The notes below the pieces were generated by a model, which made no database searches, was not told the DNA's origin, and was given only the letters and a program-made list of their open reading frames with translations. Positions 10,274-20,504 of a stretch of 64,000 nt of DNA are shown here, piece after piece. The position numbers and the translations under genes are program-made. Origin of the DNA: Blochmannia endosymbiont of Camponotus sp. (GTDB lineage: Bacteria > Pseudomonadota > Gammaproteobacteria > Enterobacterales > Enterobacteriaceae); the NCBI RefSeq assembly GCF_023586085.1, contig NZ_CP097757.1, positions 310,001 through 374,000 of the forward strand, written 5' to 3'. Every line of letters starts with the position of its first letter. Positions within the stretch are counted from its first letter, which is position 1.

Positions 10274-10696
10274 ATGTGGATTAACAACGAAGATAGACAA
10301 AATAATTTTATTCTACAGCAATTAGGTATTACACTGTGGAAATTACGATATCCCGTAGTTTTAAATAATAATAATCAGATTAAATTATGCAAATGTCTTC
10401 GTTTATTATTAATATCATCAGATTCTCCAATATCATTGAATGACCTTTTTATTAAAGATGTTATACGTGCTACGCAGTTTAATCCTAAAGAAGTATATGC
10501 ATTAACTAATAGTCAAATTAATCACTTGATTATTCCGTCAGGATTTTCTTGTCACTGTTGGTGGATCGGTACTGAAGTATCAAAAAATTTCCATGGCATG
10601 TGTTTAAATACTCCATCATTGCCAATATTAAAATCTAATGTTAAAGCTAAGCGTGATTTGTGGCGACAAATTAGTTGCATTAAATTTAATATTTAA
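10274..10696 (+). CDS. holD: DNA polymerase III psi subunit HolD
   Basis: HolD (psi) joins the clamp-loader complex to chi and single-strand binding protein during replication. The 140 residues match the E. coli protein (137) in pattern: LQQLGITLWKLRYP at the start (clamp-loader-contacting segment), KDVIRATQFNPKEVYALTNSQI in the middle, and LWRQISCIKFNI at the end, matching LWQQICTYEHDF. Similarity is moderate but collinear. The ATG at 10274 is chosen; a GTG at 10268 would add two residues, and neither has a good ribosome binding site. Its neighbours are not those of E. coli, where holD is followed by rimI near 99 min. A diverged gene, identity fairly sure. Confidence 0.85.
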   Translation: MWINNEDRQNNFILQQLGITLWKLRYPVVLNNNNQIKLCKCLRLLLISSDSPISLNDLFIKDVIRATQFNPKEVYALTNSQINHLIIPSGFSCHCWWIGTEVSKNFHGMCLNTPSLPILKSNVKAKRDLWRQISCIKFNI

Positions 10697-11647
10697 ATTG
10701 TTTAGAAATATTAAATTATAAACAAAAAGGAATGAATTGTATTATTATAATAATAAATATTTCTTTATATTTTGAATTTTTGAAAACGTATTTATAAATA
10801 CTCTATACATTTATTTGAAGCTATTAATATAGAAATTAATTCATAACATATGAGTCAATGTAATTTATATAGACAGATAAAAGTTTATCGAACGATTGAA
10901 GCTAATTCCGAAAGGAGTGAGAAATTATTTTTAGTAGTATATCAATAGTAATTATTTAATTAATTAAATCGATATTTAATGATATAAATTATAAAATTTC
11001 AATATTTCATTTTTTGAAGTATATATAAGATTATTTATAAATATATTAGTACTTAATAAATTTTTAATCTTTACTAATTTTATTTTTTATTTTATTGACA
11101 TTCATATAATAATATGAACGTCTCTCAAAATTATTTTTTAAATATAACAATATATTTTATGTTAATAAACAATATTATTTTTGTTATTGTTTTATTAGAA
11201 GATATTATTTTATCCCATATTTAATATGATAAATATTCAAGTATATGAATATATAAACATTACTCAATTTGAGTCTATTTTATAAATAATACATCTTTGA
11301 TGAATATATGTATATTTATAATGGTGAAGCTATTTGTGTATATAGATTTAAAATATACATTTTAATTTTTAATTAAAACAAATCCTTTGATTTTTAGCAA
11401 TGTTTATTATGCCTAAATAATAATCGGTTATTTTATCACAAAGTTTTATTATAGATAGTATTTATATTAAGTGATATAATGATATAATTGATTATAATGT
11501 GTGCTTATTCTAATTTTTAACTATTTATTATAATGATTATCCATAAAAATACGGTAAATAATATGAACAAATATTCAGGGATTTTTCATATTTAATTTTT
11601 ATTAATAAAGGTTCGAGATATTAGAAATCATATTTAGGAGACAAAAC
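10697..11647. other. 950-bp gene-free region upstream of thrA
   Basis: This is the longest gene-free stretch in the window and it is extremely AT-rich. No protein or tRNA is recognisable. It contains several small inverted repeats: 11101-11118 (7-bp arms TTCATAT), 11163-11197 (12 bp with one bulge, arm TAATAAACAATA) and 11233-11252 (7-bp arms ATATTCA). The thrA ribosome binding site AGGAG is at 11637-11641. A threonine-rich leader peptide like thrL is not present, so threonine attenuation as in E. coli is not supported. It probably holds the remains of deleted genes and the thr promoter. Confidence 0.6.
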
Positions 11648-14095
11648 ATGCGAGTATTGAAATTTGGTGGAACTTCGCTTTCTAATGCAAATCAATTTAT
11701 TCATGTCGCCAATATTATTGAAAAAAATGCTCAAGAAGAACAAATAGCAGTAGTATTATCAGCACCTGCAATGATTACTAATCATCTAGTATCCATTATC
11801 GATCACACATTAAATGGTAGTTCTATTTTAGAATATATTCACAATATAGAAATTATTTTTAATACTTTATTAAAAGATATAAATCAAATTCAACCAGGAT
11901 TTAGTCATATAGCTCTACATGCTATATTAGAAAAAGAGTTCGTTCATTTAAAAAATTTATTACATGGAATTTCATTATTAAAATTTTGTCCAGACAATGT
12001 AAATGCTAGTATTATTTGTTTAGGAGAAAAATTATCTATTATCTTAATGGAAGGTTTATTAATAGCAAGAAAGCTCCAAATAACTGTTATTAATCCAGTG
12101 GATAATCTTGTAGCACAAGGAAGAGGATATCTTGCTTCTATGGTCAATATTGAAGAATCTGCACGACGTATTCAAAACATACCTATTTCTCATTCAAATA
12201 TTATATTAATGGCTGGATTTACTGCAGGTAATGATCAAGGAGAATTAGTTGCTTTAGGTCGGAATGGTTCTGATTATTCAGCTGCAATTTTAGCGGCTTG
12301 CTTAGGAGCCAATCGTTGTGAAATTTGGACAGATGTAGATGGCATTTATACATGTGATCCGCATCAAGTACCAAATGCAAAATTATTACATTCATTATCT
12401 TATCAAGAGGCCATGGAGCTTTCTTATTTTGGGGCTAAAATTTTACATCCCCGCACTATCGTTCCAATTGCTCAATTCCATATACCTTGTTTAATAAAAA
12501 ATGTTTTTAAGCCTAATGCTCCTGGAACATTAATTGGGGCAATTAATAATGATTCAACTAATATGGTCAAAGGCATTACATATCTAAATGATATGGTAAT
12601 GTTAAATGTTTCTGGGCCAGGAATGAAAGGTATGATTGGTATGGCTGCTCGTGTATTTTCAGCAATGTCTAAAGCCATATGTTCAGTAGTATTAATTACT
12701 CAATCATCCTCTGAATATAGCATAAGTTTTTGTGTACCTTATCAAGAATTATCAAAAGCTTGTACTTCATTGAATGACGAGTTTAATTTGGAGTTAAAAA
12801 ATGGCCTTTTAGAACCAATAGATGTAATACAAGATCTTGCGATTATTTCAGTTGTCGGCGATGGCATGCGTACTCAATTAGGTTTATCTAACAAATTATT
12901 TGGTGCATTAGCTCGTGCTAATATTAATATTATTGCAATTGCCCAAGGGTCTTCAGAGCGTTCTATTTCGGTAGTTGTAAAAAATAAGGTTACTGCTATT
13001 GGAATTAGGGTGGCTCATCAAATGTTGTTTAGTATTGATCAATTAATAGAAGTATTTATTATTGGATCTGGAGGTGTTGGTACTGCTTTAATAGAACAAA
13101 TCAGACGTCAGAGACATTGGTTAAAAAATAAACACATTGATTTACGAGTATGTGGAATTACTAATTCACGAGTGATGTATATCAACATAAATGGAATTGA
13201 TTTAAATCATTGGAAATTATCACTTAAAAAAGCACATGAATCTTGTGATTTGAGTAAATTAATAGATGTTATAAAAGAAAATCATTTGTTAAATCCAGTT
13301 ATTGTTGATTGTACTAGCAGTGTTGATGTTGCTGATCATTATGTAAATTTTTTGTTAAATGGTTGTCATGTAATTGCTCCAAATAAGAAAGCTAATACTG
13401 GATCTATGAAACGTTATAGAACGCTGAGAAAGGCTATGATAACATCACGAAGAAAATTTTTGTACGATACTAATGTAGGGGCTGGATTACCAGTTATAGA
13501 AAATTTGCAAAAATTATTGAATGCTGGAGATGAACTAATAAGCTTTTCAGGTATTCTATCCGGATCTTTATCTTTTATTTTTGGAAAATTAGATGAGGGA
13601 CTATCGTTATCTTCTGCAACTTTGTTAGCTAAGAAGAAAGGTTATACTGAACCAGATCCTAGAGATGATCTTTCTGGTATAGATGTTGCTAGAAAATTAT
13701 TAATTTTAGCTCGAGAAGTTGGATATGAATTAGAGTTAGAGGATGTTCAAATTGATCCAGTAATACCACATGATTTCATGAGCGAACATAATACGGATAG
13801 TTTTTTTGAAAAATTATATTTGTTAGATGATATTTTTTTGAGCAAATCTAAGAAAGCATATGAATTAGGACATGTATTACGTTATGTTGGAAATATACAA
13901 AAAGGACAATGTCGTGTACAAATTGAGTCTATTGACAATAATCATCCATTATTTAAAGTAAAAGATGGAGAAAATGCTCTTGCATTCTTTACACGGTATT
14001 ATCAACCGTTGCCATTGGTATTACGCGGGTATGGCGCAGGAAATGATGTTACGGCAGCAGGAGTATTTGCAGATTTATTACGTACTTTATCATAA
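11648..14095 (+). CDS. thrA: Bifunctional aspartokinase I / homoserine dehydrogenase I
   Basis: ThrA catalyses the first and third steps from aspartate to threonine: phosphorylation of aspartate and NADPH reduction of aspartate semialdehyde to homoserine. At 815 residues it is almost the E. coli length (820). The kinase domain (1 to about 290) starts with [14 protein letters not shown] and holds [15 protein letters not shown] regulatory domains follow ([28 protein letters not shown]). The dehydrogenase domain begins near 468 with the dinucleotide loop GSGGVG at 473-478 and contains [12 protein letters not shown] and [13 protein letters not shown]. The ATG has AGGAG 6 nt upstream. It heads thrABC, with thrB starting 22 bp after its stop. 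The ACT domains suggest feedback inhibition by threonine may persist. Confidence 0.98.
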   Translation: MRVLKFGGTSLSNANQFIHVANIIEKNAQEEQIAVVLSAPAMITNHLVSIIDHTLNGSSILEYIHNIEIIFNTLLKDINQIQPGFSHIALHAILEKEFVHLKNLLHGISLLKFCPDNVNASIICLGEKLSIILMEGLLIARKLQITVINPVDNLVAQGRGYLASMVNIEESARRIQNIPISHSNIILMAGFTAGNDQGELVALGRNGSDYSAAILAACLGANRCEIWTDVDGIYTCDPHQVPNAKLLHSLSYQEAMELSYFGAKILHPRTIVPIAQFHIPCLIKNVFKPNAPGTLIGAINNDSTNMVKGITYLNDMVMLNVSGPGMKGMIGMAARVFSAMSKAICSVVLITQSSSEYSISFCVPYQELSKACTSLNDEFNLELKNGLLEPIDVIQDLAIISVVGDGMRTQLGLSNKLFGALARANINIIAIAQGSSERSISVVVKNKVTAIGIRVAHQMLFSIDQLIEVFIIGSGGVGTALIEQIRRQRHWLKNKHIDLRVCGITNSRVMYININGIDLNHWKLSLKKAHESCDLSKLIDVIKENHLLNPVIVDCTSSVDVADHYVNFLLNGCHVIAPNKKANTGSMKRYRTLRKAMITSRRKFLYDTNVGAGLPVIENLQKLLNAGDELISFSGILSGSLSFIFGKLDEGLSLSSATLLAKKKGYTEPDPRDDLSGIDVARKLLILAREVGYELELEDVQIDPVIPHDFMSEHNTDSFFEKLYLLDDIFLSKSKKAYELGHVLRYVGNIQKGQCRVQIESIDNNHPLFKVKDGENALAFFTRYYQPLPLVLRGYGAGNDVTAAGVFADLLRTLS

Positions 14096-14117
14096 AAATA
14101 GTAAGGGACATGTAGAT

Positions 14118-15053
14118 ATGGTTAGAGTTTATGCTCCAGCATCTATCGGTAATATTGGGGTAGGGTTCGATACGTTAGGTATGGCAATTACTCCGATAAA
14201 TGATAGTTTATTTGGAGATTGTGTAAGTATTGAGGATTCTAATATTTTTAGTTTAAAAAATACAGGATGTTTTCATAATCAATTACCAACACAATTGGAA
14301 GAAAATATTATATTTCAATGTTGGGAGAGATTTTGTAAAACTTTAGGAGAAACATATCCTTTAAGTATTAAGTTAGAAAAAAATATTCCCGTTTCTTCTG
14401 GTTTGGGTTCTAGCGCTTGTTCTATAGTAGCTGTGTTAGTAGCAATGAATTATCATTACGGATCTCCACTTAATAAAGATCAGTTGCTTGAATTAATGGG
14501 GGAAATGGAAGGAAAAATTTCTGGTTCAATTCATTTTGATAATGTATCGCCTTGTTTTTTGGGAGGTATGCGTTTAATTTTAAAAAATTGTAACATTGTT
14601 AACCAAGAAGTTCCTAGTTTTAGTAATTGGTTATGGGTTTTAGCATATCCAGGGGTGAAAATATCCACTGCGATATCTCGATCAATATTACCAAATAAAT
14701 ATAATCGCGAAGATTGCGTTAATCACAGTCAGTATTTGTCTGGGTTTGTTCATGCTTGTCATACTCAACAAGAATCTTTAGCAATTGGATGCATGAAAGA
14801 TATTATCGCAGAACCTTATCGATCGAGATTATTTCCAGTAAAGTTATCTTATATACGTCATAATATTATGAAAAAAGGTGCTATATCTTGTGGTATTTCA
14901 GGATCTGGTCCAACAATTTTTGTATTATGTAATACTTACGATGTAATAGAAGATATTTCTGATTGGCTATCACGGTTTTATTTGCAAAACGATTCAGGTT
15001 TTGTTCGAATTTGTTCCCTCGATAAGCGCGGAGCACGGATTATGGTAGAATAG
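14118..15053 (+). CDS. thrB: Homoserine kinase
   Basis: ThrB phosphorylates homoserine to O-phosphohomoserine, the penultimate step of threonine synthesis. It belongs to the GHMP kinase family; the ATP-binding motif [12 protein letters not shown] lies near residues 91-102. The C-terminal motif [11 protein letters not shown] is also intact. From the ATG at 14118 it is 311 residues (E. coli 310), beginning [18 protein letters not shown]. An upstream in-frame ATG inside thrA would add about 50 unrelated residues and is rejected. AAGGGA lies about 9 nt upstream. The gap to thrC is 3 bp, so translational coupling is likely. Confidence 0.97.
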   Translation: MVRVYAPASIGNIGVGFDTLGMAITPINDSLFGDCVSIEDSNIFSLKNTGCFHNQLPTQLEENIIFQCWERFCKTLGETYPLSIKLEKNIPVSSGLGSSACSIVAVLVAMNYHYGSPLNKDQLLELMGEMEGKISGSIHFDNVSPCFLGGMRLILKNCNIVNQEVPSFSNWLWVLAYPGVKISTAISRSILPNKYNREDCVNHSQYLSGFVHACHTQQESLAIGCMKDIIAEPYRSRLFPVKLSYIRHNIMKKGAISCGISGSGPTIFVLCNTYDVIEDISDWLSRFYLQNDSGFVRICSLDKRGARIMVE

Positions 15054-15056
15054 CTA

Positions 15057-16358
15057 ATGAAATTATATAACATTAAACAACATGACGAACAAGTCACATT
15101 TTGTCAAGCTCTTATACAAGGACTAGGAAAAGATCAAGGATTGTTTTTTCCGATAGATCTTCCAAAGTTTTCCGTACTTGAAATTAATTCTATGTTAGAA
15201 ATGAATTTCATAGAACGTAGTGCGCATATTTTATCTACGTACATTGGCTCTGAGTTATCAAAAAATACTATATTAAGTTGTGTTCAGAATGCTTTTAATT
15301 TTCCAGTACCATTAGTATTTGTAAAAAACAACATTGCTATTTTAGAACTTTTTCATGGACCAACTTTAGCTTTTAAAGATTTTGGAAGTCGATTGATGGC
15401 ACAAATGTTAAATAAAGTTAATCATAGATTCAATAAGCCTATGGTTATTCTTACAGCCACGTCTGGAGATACAGGAGCAGCTGTAGCTCATGCTTTTGTT
15501 AATTTGAGTAATATACACGTCATTATTTTATATCCTAAAGGGAAAATTAGTGTATTGCAAGAAAGATTATTTTGTACTTTAGGAGGTAATATTTATACTA
15601 TATCAGTAGATGGAGATTTTGATTCATGTCAATTTTTAGTAAAAAAAGCTTTTGAAGATAATATATTACGACAGATTTTAGATTTAAATTCTGCTAATTC
15701 TATTAATATTAGTCGTTTATTAGCTCAACTTTGTTATTATTTTGAAGGAATATCGCAATTACCATATCAAATGCACAATAAATTAGTTATTGCAGTTCCT
15801 AGTGGGAACTTTGGAAATTTGACTGCAGGTCTATTAGCGCAATCTTGTGGGTTACCAGTGAAAAAGTTTATTGCTGCTACTAATGTTAATGATACTGTGC
15901 CCAGATTTTTGCAAAATGGTAATTGGGAGCCTCATCCTACTGTTTCAACGTTTTCTAATGCAATGGATGTAAGTTGCCCAAATAATTGGCCTAGAATAGA
16001 AGAATTATTTCGTCGAGAAAATAGATCTATTAAAGAATTAAAATATGGTTGTGTCAATGATATACTTACCGAAAAAACGGTTCAAGAAATTTCAGATTTA
16101 GGATATCTTTCTGAACCCCATACTGCTGTAGCGTATCGATTGTTGTCTGATCAATTAGATTCTGATGAATTTGGGATTTGTCTTGGTACTGCTCATCCTG
16201 TTAAATTTAAAGAGTTAGTAGAATGTTTTTTGAGAAAAAAAATACAAGTGGTATTACCTGTTTCATTAAAAGAACGTATGAGATTACCTATTTTATCATA
16301 TGAAATACCTAAATGTTTTTCTTCGTTACGCAATCTAATTTTAAAAATAGTATCTTAA
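15057..16358 (+). CDS. thrC: Threonine synthase
   Basis: ThrC converts O-phosphohomoserine to L-threonine using pyridoxal phosphate. The 433 residues (E. coli 428) include HGPTLAFKDFGSR, in which Lys 107 forms the cofactor Schiff base as in E. coli. They also include TATSGDTGAAVAHAF and the phosphate-binding segment VPSGNFGNLTAG. The ATG at 15057 is 3 bp after the thrB stop. It ends the thrABC operon; a perfect 9-bp inverted repeat (16386-16403) lies shortly downstream. Threonine is an essential amino acid for insects, so this operon fits a nutritional role (inference). Confidence 0.97.
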   Translation: MKLYNIKQHDEQVTFCQALIQGLGKDQGLFFPIDLPKFSVLEINSMLEMNFIERSAHILSTYIGSELSKNTILSCVQNAFNFPVPLVFVKNNIAILELFHGPTLAFKDFGSRLMAQMLNKVNHRFNKPMVILTATSGDTGAAVAHAFVNLSNIHVIILYPKGKISVLQERLFCTLGGNIYTISVDGDFDSCQFLVKKAFEDNILRQILDLNSANSINISRLLAQLCYYFEGISQLPYQMHNKLVIAVPSGNFGNLTAGLLAQSCGLPVKKFIAATNVNDTVPRFLQNGNWEPHPTVSTFSNAMDVSCPNNWPRIEELFRRENRSIKELKYGCVNDILTEKTVQEISDLGYLSEPHTAVAYRLLSDQLDSDEFGICLGTAHPVKFKELVECFLRKKIQVVLPVSLKERMRLPILSYEIPKCFSSLRNLILKIVS

Positions 16359-16775
16359 GTGTTAAATGTAAACTATATTTATCGTTATTAAAAATTTTTA
16401 ATATATTTATATGTGCATACATTCAATTGGTGTATTCAATAACAAATACTGAATCAATTTAAGTTGAAATTATATAAATATATTTTTTATTATAGACGTA
16501 TAATATATATAGATACGTAACAAGATGAAAATTTTATGAAAATAATGGATATAAATTAAATACTATTATAATAATAGTCTATATTCTGTTATTAGAATAG
16601 GTGTATTTTTGCGATTTTGTTAGTAATACATTTATAAAATAATAATTAAATTAGAATTTGTATGATGTTTTTGAAAAGTTTTGAAAACAAACTTATTTTA
16701 AGGTTGAAAAGTACAGTTTTGACCGCATATCAGGTGCATAGTGTGATTGAATTGATTTTCAGTGGAGGCATTTAG
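16359..16775. other. Intergenic region thrC-dnaK with small hairpins and a heat-shock type promoter
   Basis: This 417-bp spacer has no gene. It holds an 18-nt palindrome at 16386-16403 (TATTAAAAATTTTTAATA), a plausible weak terminator of thrC. It also holds an 8-bp hairpin at 16562-16578 and the sigma-32 type promoter at 16703-16730. The dnaK ribosome binding site GTGGAGG lies just before the ATG. In E. coli many genes separate thrC from dnaK; all are missing. Confidence 0.65.
16703..16730 (+). promoter_or_regulatory. Candidate sigma-32 (RpoH) promoter of dnaKJ
   Basis: GTTGAAA at 16703-16709 and CCGCATAT at 16723-16730 resemble the heat-shock consensus CTTGAAA and CCCCATnT, with a 13-nt spacer. 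The E. coli dnaK P1 promoter has the same spacer, and its -10 context GACCCCATTT is close to GACCGCATAT here. It lies 45 bp upstream of the dnaK ATG. Seen by eye only; transcription start not known. Confidence 0.6.
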
Positions 16776-18689
16776 ATGGGAAAAATTATTGGTATAGACT
16801 TAGGCACGACCAATTCTTGTGTTGCAATTATTGAAGGAAATAAGCCTCGTGTATTAGAAAATAGCGAAGGTGATCGTACAACTCCCTCTATTATTGCTTA
16901 TACACAAGATAATGAGATTTTAGTTGGTCAGCCGGCTAAACGTCAGTCTGTTACTAATCCTAAAAATACTTTGTTTGCTATTAAGCGACTGATTGGTCGT
17001 AGATTTCAGGATAAAGAAGTTCAGCGTGATGTTAACATCATGCCGTATAAAATAATTTCTGCTGATAACGGAGATGCTTGGTTAGATGTTAAAGGGCAAA
17101 AAATGGCTCCTCCTCAGGTTTCCGCTGAAATTTTGAAAAAGATGAAAAAAACTGCAGAAGATTATCTCGGAGAGCAAATTTCAGAGGCGGTTATTACAGT
17201 ACCGGCCTATTTTAATGATGCTCAACGCCAAGCTACTAAAGATGCTGGACGTATTGCTGGTCTAGAAGTTAAACGAATCATAAATGAACCAACTGCTGCG
17301 GCATTAGCTTATGGTTTAGATAAAGACACTAAGGGTAATCGTACTATTGCTGTATATGATTTAGGAGGGGGAACTTTTGATATTTCGATTATTGAAATTG
17401 ACGATGTTGATGGAGAAAAAACTTTTGAAGTATTATCTACTAACGGAGATACTCATTTAGGTGGTGAAGATTTTGATAGCCTTTTAATAAATTATTTAGT
17501 AAACGAATTTAAAAAAGATCAACATATTAATTTATATAGTGATCCTTTAGCAATGCAGCGCTTAAAAGAAGCAGCAGAAAAAGCAAAAATAGAATTATCT
17601 ACTTCACATCAAACTGATGTAAACTTACCGTATATTACAGCAGATAATACTGGTCCGAAGCATATGAATTTTAGAGTAACTCGTGCTAAATTAGAATCTC
17701 TTGTAGAGGATTTAGTAAATCGTACTATGGAGCCACTTAAAGTGGCGCTAAAGGATGCTAATTTATCTGTTACTAAAATAAATGATGTTATTTTAGTAGG
17801 TGGACAAACTCGTATGCCTCTTGTGCAAAAAAAGGTTTCTGAATTTTTTCAAAAAGAACCACGCAGGGACGTTAATCCTGATGAAGCAGTTGCTATTGGA
17901 GCAGCCGTACAAGGGGGAGTATTATCAGGAGACGTAAAAGATGTATTGTTGTTGGATGTAACACCATTATCTTTAGGGATTGAAACTATGGGTGGAGTCA
18001 TGACTTCATTAATTTCTAAAAATACCACTATCCCTACTAAGCACAGTCAAGTTTTTTCTACAGCTGAAGATAATCAATCTGCTGTTACTATTCATGTGTT
18101 ACAAGGTGAAAGAAAAAGAGCAAGTGATAATAAATCATTGGGACAGTTTAATTTAGATGGCATAGCACCGGCAATGCGCGGAACACCTCAGATTGAAGTA
18201 ACATTTGATATTGATGCTGATGGTATTTTGCATGTATCTGCGAAAGATAAAAATAGTGGACGTGAACAAAAAATAACTATTAAAGCTTCTTCTGGTTTAA
18301 ATGAAGAAGAAATTAAAAAGATGGTTGAAGAAGCAGAAGTTAATGCTGAATCAGACCGTAAATTTGAAGAATTGATACAAATTCGCAATCAAGCTGATCA
18401 TTTGTTACATAGTACAAAAAAACAGTTAAAAGAAGTGAGTGACAGTATATCATTGGATGATAAATCTTCTATAGAAGGCGCATTAAGAGAGTTGGAATCA
18501 GTCATAAAAAATGAAGATAAAAGTGAAATTGAATCTAAAATTCAATCTTTAATTAAAGTTTCTGGAAAATTATTAGAAGCAAGTCAAAAACATCAAGAAC
18601 AATCTAAATCTCAAACTTCCAATAGTACTGCTGATCCAACTGGAGAAGTAGTGGACGCAGAATTTGAAGAAATAAAAAATAAGAAGTAA
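16776..18689 (+). CDS. dnaK: Chaperone DnaK (Hsp70)
   Basis: DnaK is the ATP-dependent Hsp70 chaperone that works with DnaJ and GrpE. The 637 residues are one short of E. coli. The actin-like ATPase domain opens with [14 protein letters not shown] and contains [14 protein letters not shown] and VGGQTRMP. The substrate-binding domain follows the linker [15 protein letters not shown]. The helical lid ends in [13 protein letters not shown], nearly the E. coli C-terminus. The ATG has GTGGAGG upstream. dnaJ follows after 121 bp, the conserved dnaKJ order. Codon use is slightly less AT-biased than its neighbours, as expected for a highly expressed gene (impression, not counted). Confidence 0.99.
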   Translation: MGKIIGIDLGTTNSCVAIIEGNKPRVLENSEGDRTTPSIIAYTQDNEILVGQPAKRQSVTNPKNTLFAIKRLIGRRFQDKEVQRDVNIMPYKIISADNGDAWLDVKGQKMAPPQVSAEILKKMKKTAEDYLGEQISEAVITVPAYFNDAQRQATKDAGRIAGLEVKRIINEPTAAALAYGLDKDTKGNRTIAVYDLGGGTFDISIIEIDDVDGEKTFEVLSTNGDTHLGGEDFDSLLINYLVNEFKKDQHINLYSDPLAMQRLKEAAEKAKIELSTSHQTDVNLPYITADNTGPKHMNFRVTRAKLESLVEDLVNRTMEPLKVALKDANLSVTKINDVILVGGQTRMPLVQKKVSEFFQKEPRRDVNPDEAVAIGAAVQGGVLSGDVKDVLLLDVTPLSLGIETMGGVMTSLISKNTTIPTKHSQVFSTAEDNQSAVTIHVLQGERKRASDNKSLGQFNLDGIAPAMRGTPQIEVTFDIDADGILHVSAKDKNSGREQKITIKASSGLNEEEIKKMVEEAEVNAESDRKFEELIQIRNQADHLLHSTKKQLKEVSDSISLDDKSSIEGALRELESVIKNEDKSEIESKIQSLIKVSGKLLEASQKHQEQSKSQTSNSTADPTGEVVDAEFEEIKNKK

Positions 18690-18810
18690 TTTTTGAAGAT
18701 TAAATTTAGAATAGGAGAAATAATATTAAAATTATCACTCAAAAAATATTACAAAAACAAATATGTTACATACCTAATGAATAGGTATATTGAGGGACAT
18801 AAAGAAAACC

Positions 18811-19944
18811 ATGGCTAAATCAGACTATTATGAGATTTTAGGCGTTTCCAAAAATGCGGATGAGCGTGAAATCAAAAAGTCCTATAAACGCCTGGCAATG
18901 AAATTTCATCCAGACCGTAATCCAGGAAATACTGCAGCTGAAACAAAGTTTAAAGAAATTAAAGAAGCGTACGAAATATTGAGTAATGTAGAAAAACGTG
19001 CTGCTTATGATCAATATGGTCATACGGCGTTTGAACAAGGAAATATGGGGTCAGCAGCTAATTCAGGAAAAGCATCAGATTTTAGTGATATTTTTGGTGA
19101 TGTGTTTGGAGATATATTTGGAGGAAGTAGACGAAGTCGTTCAGGTAGAGGTTCAGATTTACGGTATAATATAGAATTAAATTTAGAAGATGCAGTACGT
19201 GGGGTTATTAAAGAAATCCGTATACCCACTTTGTCAACGTGCGAAAAATGTCATGGTAGCGGAGCGAGGTCTAATACAGCAATAGTCACTTGTATGACGT
19301 GTCATGGTCAAGGACAAATTCAAATACGCCAGGGTTTCTTTTCTGTACAACAATCGTGTCCTGCATGTCATGGACACGGGAAAATTATTAAAGAAATATG
19401 TAATAGATGCCATGGAAATGGACGGGTAGAGCGACCCAAAACTCTTTCTGTTAAGATTCCTGCAGGTGTAAATACAGGAGATCGTATACGCTTATCAGGT
19501 GAAGGTGAATCTGGAATCAATGGTGCGCCTGCAGGAGATTTATATGTTCAAGTACAAGTTAGAAAGCATCCAATTTTTGATAGAGAAGAAAAAAATCTTT
19601 ATTGTGAAGTGCCAATTAGTTTTTCTATGGCAGCTTTAGGAGGTGAAATTGAAGTACCTACTTTAGATGGTAGAGTTAAATTAAAAATTCCTCCTGAAAC
19701 GCAAACTGGGAAATTGTTTCGCATGAGAGGAAAAGGTGTGAAATCAGTGCGTAGTAGTGGTAGTAATGGTGATTTATTATGCAGGGTAGTGGTAGAAACT
19801 CCAGTTAGATTAAACAATACCCAAAAACAACTGCTACAAGATTTGTCAGATAGTTTTGAAGGGCCTAATGGTAATAGAAACAGTCCCAGATCTAAAAGCT
19901 TTTTTGATGGCGTAAAAAAATTTTTCGATGATCTTACTCGTTGA
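18811..19944 (+). CDS. dnaJ: Co-chaperone DnaJ (Hsp40)
   Basis: DnaJ delivers substrates to DnaK and stimulates its ATPase. From the ATG at 18811 it has 377 residues (E. coli 376). The J domain carries the essential HPD at 33-35. A Gly/Phe-rich region ([14 protein letters not shown]) follows, then four zinc-binding CxxCxGxG repeats ([32 protein letters not shown]). The C-terminal peptide-binding domains end in [14 protein letters not shown], identical to E. coli. An in-frame codon 21 bp upstream would add MRDIKKT and is not supported by the family start MAK. It converges with rpsT, whose stop is 56 bp away. Confidence 0.98.
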   Translation: MAKSDYYEILGVSKNADEREIKKSYKRLAMKFHPDRNPGNTAAETKFKEIKEAYEILSNVEKRAAYDQYGHTAFEQGNMGSAANSGKASDFSDIFGDVFGDIFGGSRRSRSGRGSDLRYNIELNLEDAVRGVIKEIRIPTLSTCEKCHGSGARSNTAIVTCMTCHGQGQIQIRQGFFSVQQSCPACHGHGKIIKEICNRCHGNGRVERPKTLSVKIPAGVNTGDRIRLSGEGESGINGAPAGDLYVQVQVRKHPIFDREEKNLYCEVPISFSMAALGGEIEVPTLDGRVKLKIPPETQTGKLFRMRGKGVKSVRSSGSNGDLLCRVVVETPVRLNNTQKQLLQDLSDSFEGPNGNRNSPRSKSFFDGVKKFFDDLTR

Positions 19945-20000
19945 TTTAATTAAAATTGGAGTTATCATGATTCTAAAAAATAATGTTTTTAACTTTTATC

Positions 20001-20279
20001 TTATTCTGATGAACAATGCGTCATCGACTTAATACGTGCATATATTCTCGATTTATGTCTAGCAGCTTTGTTCTTATGAATAAGACCTTTACAAGCCTGC
20101 CGATCTATTATTTTTTGCATGGATAAAAATGCGGCCATAGCAGCATTTTTATTTTTAGTTGCAATTGCCATATAAACTTTTTTTATAAAAGTACGTAACA
20201 TAGATCGATGACTTATGTTATGCATACGTCGGTTCCTTGATTTTATAATATTTTTTCTAGCTGATTTAGTATTAGCCAA
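20001..20279 (-). CDS. rpsT: 30S ribosomal protein S20
   Basis: S20 binds 16S rRNA in the body of the small subunit. It reads [14 protein letters not shown] at the start and [26 protein letters not shown] near the end, matching E. coli S20. The start chosen is TTG at 20279, giving (M)ANTKSA with AGGAG 7 nt upstream; E. coli rpsT also uses TTG. A GTG directly before it would add one residue and has poorer spacing. It has 92 residues against 87 because of a short C-terminal extension. A 34-bp perfect inverted repeat abuts its ribosome binding site. In E. coli S20 represses its own translation at this weak start. Confidence 0.97.
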   Translation of the reverse strand: MANTKSARKNIIKSRNRRMHNISHRSMLRTFIKKVYMAIATKNKNAAMAAFLSMQKIIDRQACKGLIHKNKAARHKSRIYARIKSMTHCSSE

Positions 20280-20290
20280 CACATTACTCC

Positions 20291-20364
20291 TAATAATTGC
20301 AATATGAAATATAACAATATAATATATTCATATTATATTGTTATATTTCATATTGCAATTATTA
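20291..20364. repeat. 34-bp perfect inverted repeat between divergent rpsT and ribF
   Basis: Arms 20291-20324 and 20331-20364 are perfectly complementary around a 6-nt loop (TATTCA). The outer part of the left arm reads TAATAATTGCAATATG. It lies upstream of both flanking genes, so it is not a terminator. Its left end overlaps the last base of the rpsT ribosome binding site (complement of CTCCT at 20287-20291). In the rpsT transcript it would form a long hairpin directly before the Shine-Dalgarno sequence; in DNA it could extrude as a cruciform. Confidence 0.85.
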
Positions 20365-20504
20365 TTTATGGTTTAAATATAATCGTTTTATGATTATAAG
20401 TATGCGTTTTACTTCTTAATTCTATCTTAAAAATTAAATTATTTTTAATTAATTAAATTATAGAATAATATAAATATTTTCTAATAATTTATTTAAATTT
20501 TGAC

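Noticed and set aside
11563..11595. A possible thr leader peptide before thrA (MNKYSGIFHI)
   Set aside because: It has no threonine codon and is followed by no attenuator-like hairpin pair.
13965..14117. An N-terminal extension of ThrB starting inside thrA
   Set aside because: It would overlap conserved thrA codons in another frame; MVRVYAPAS at 14118 is the family start.
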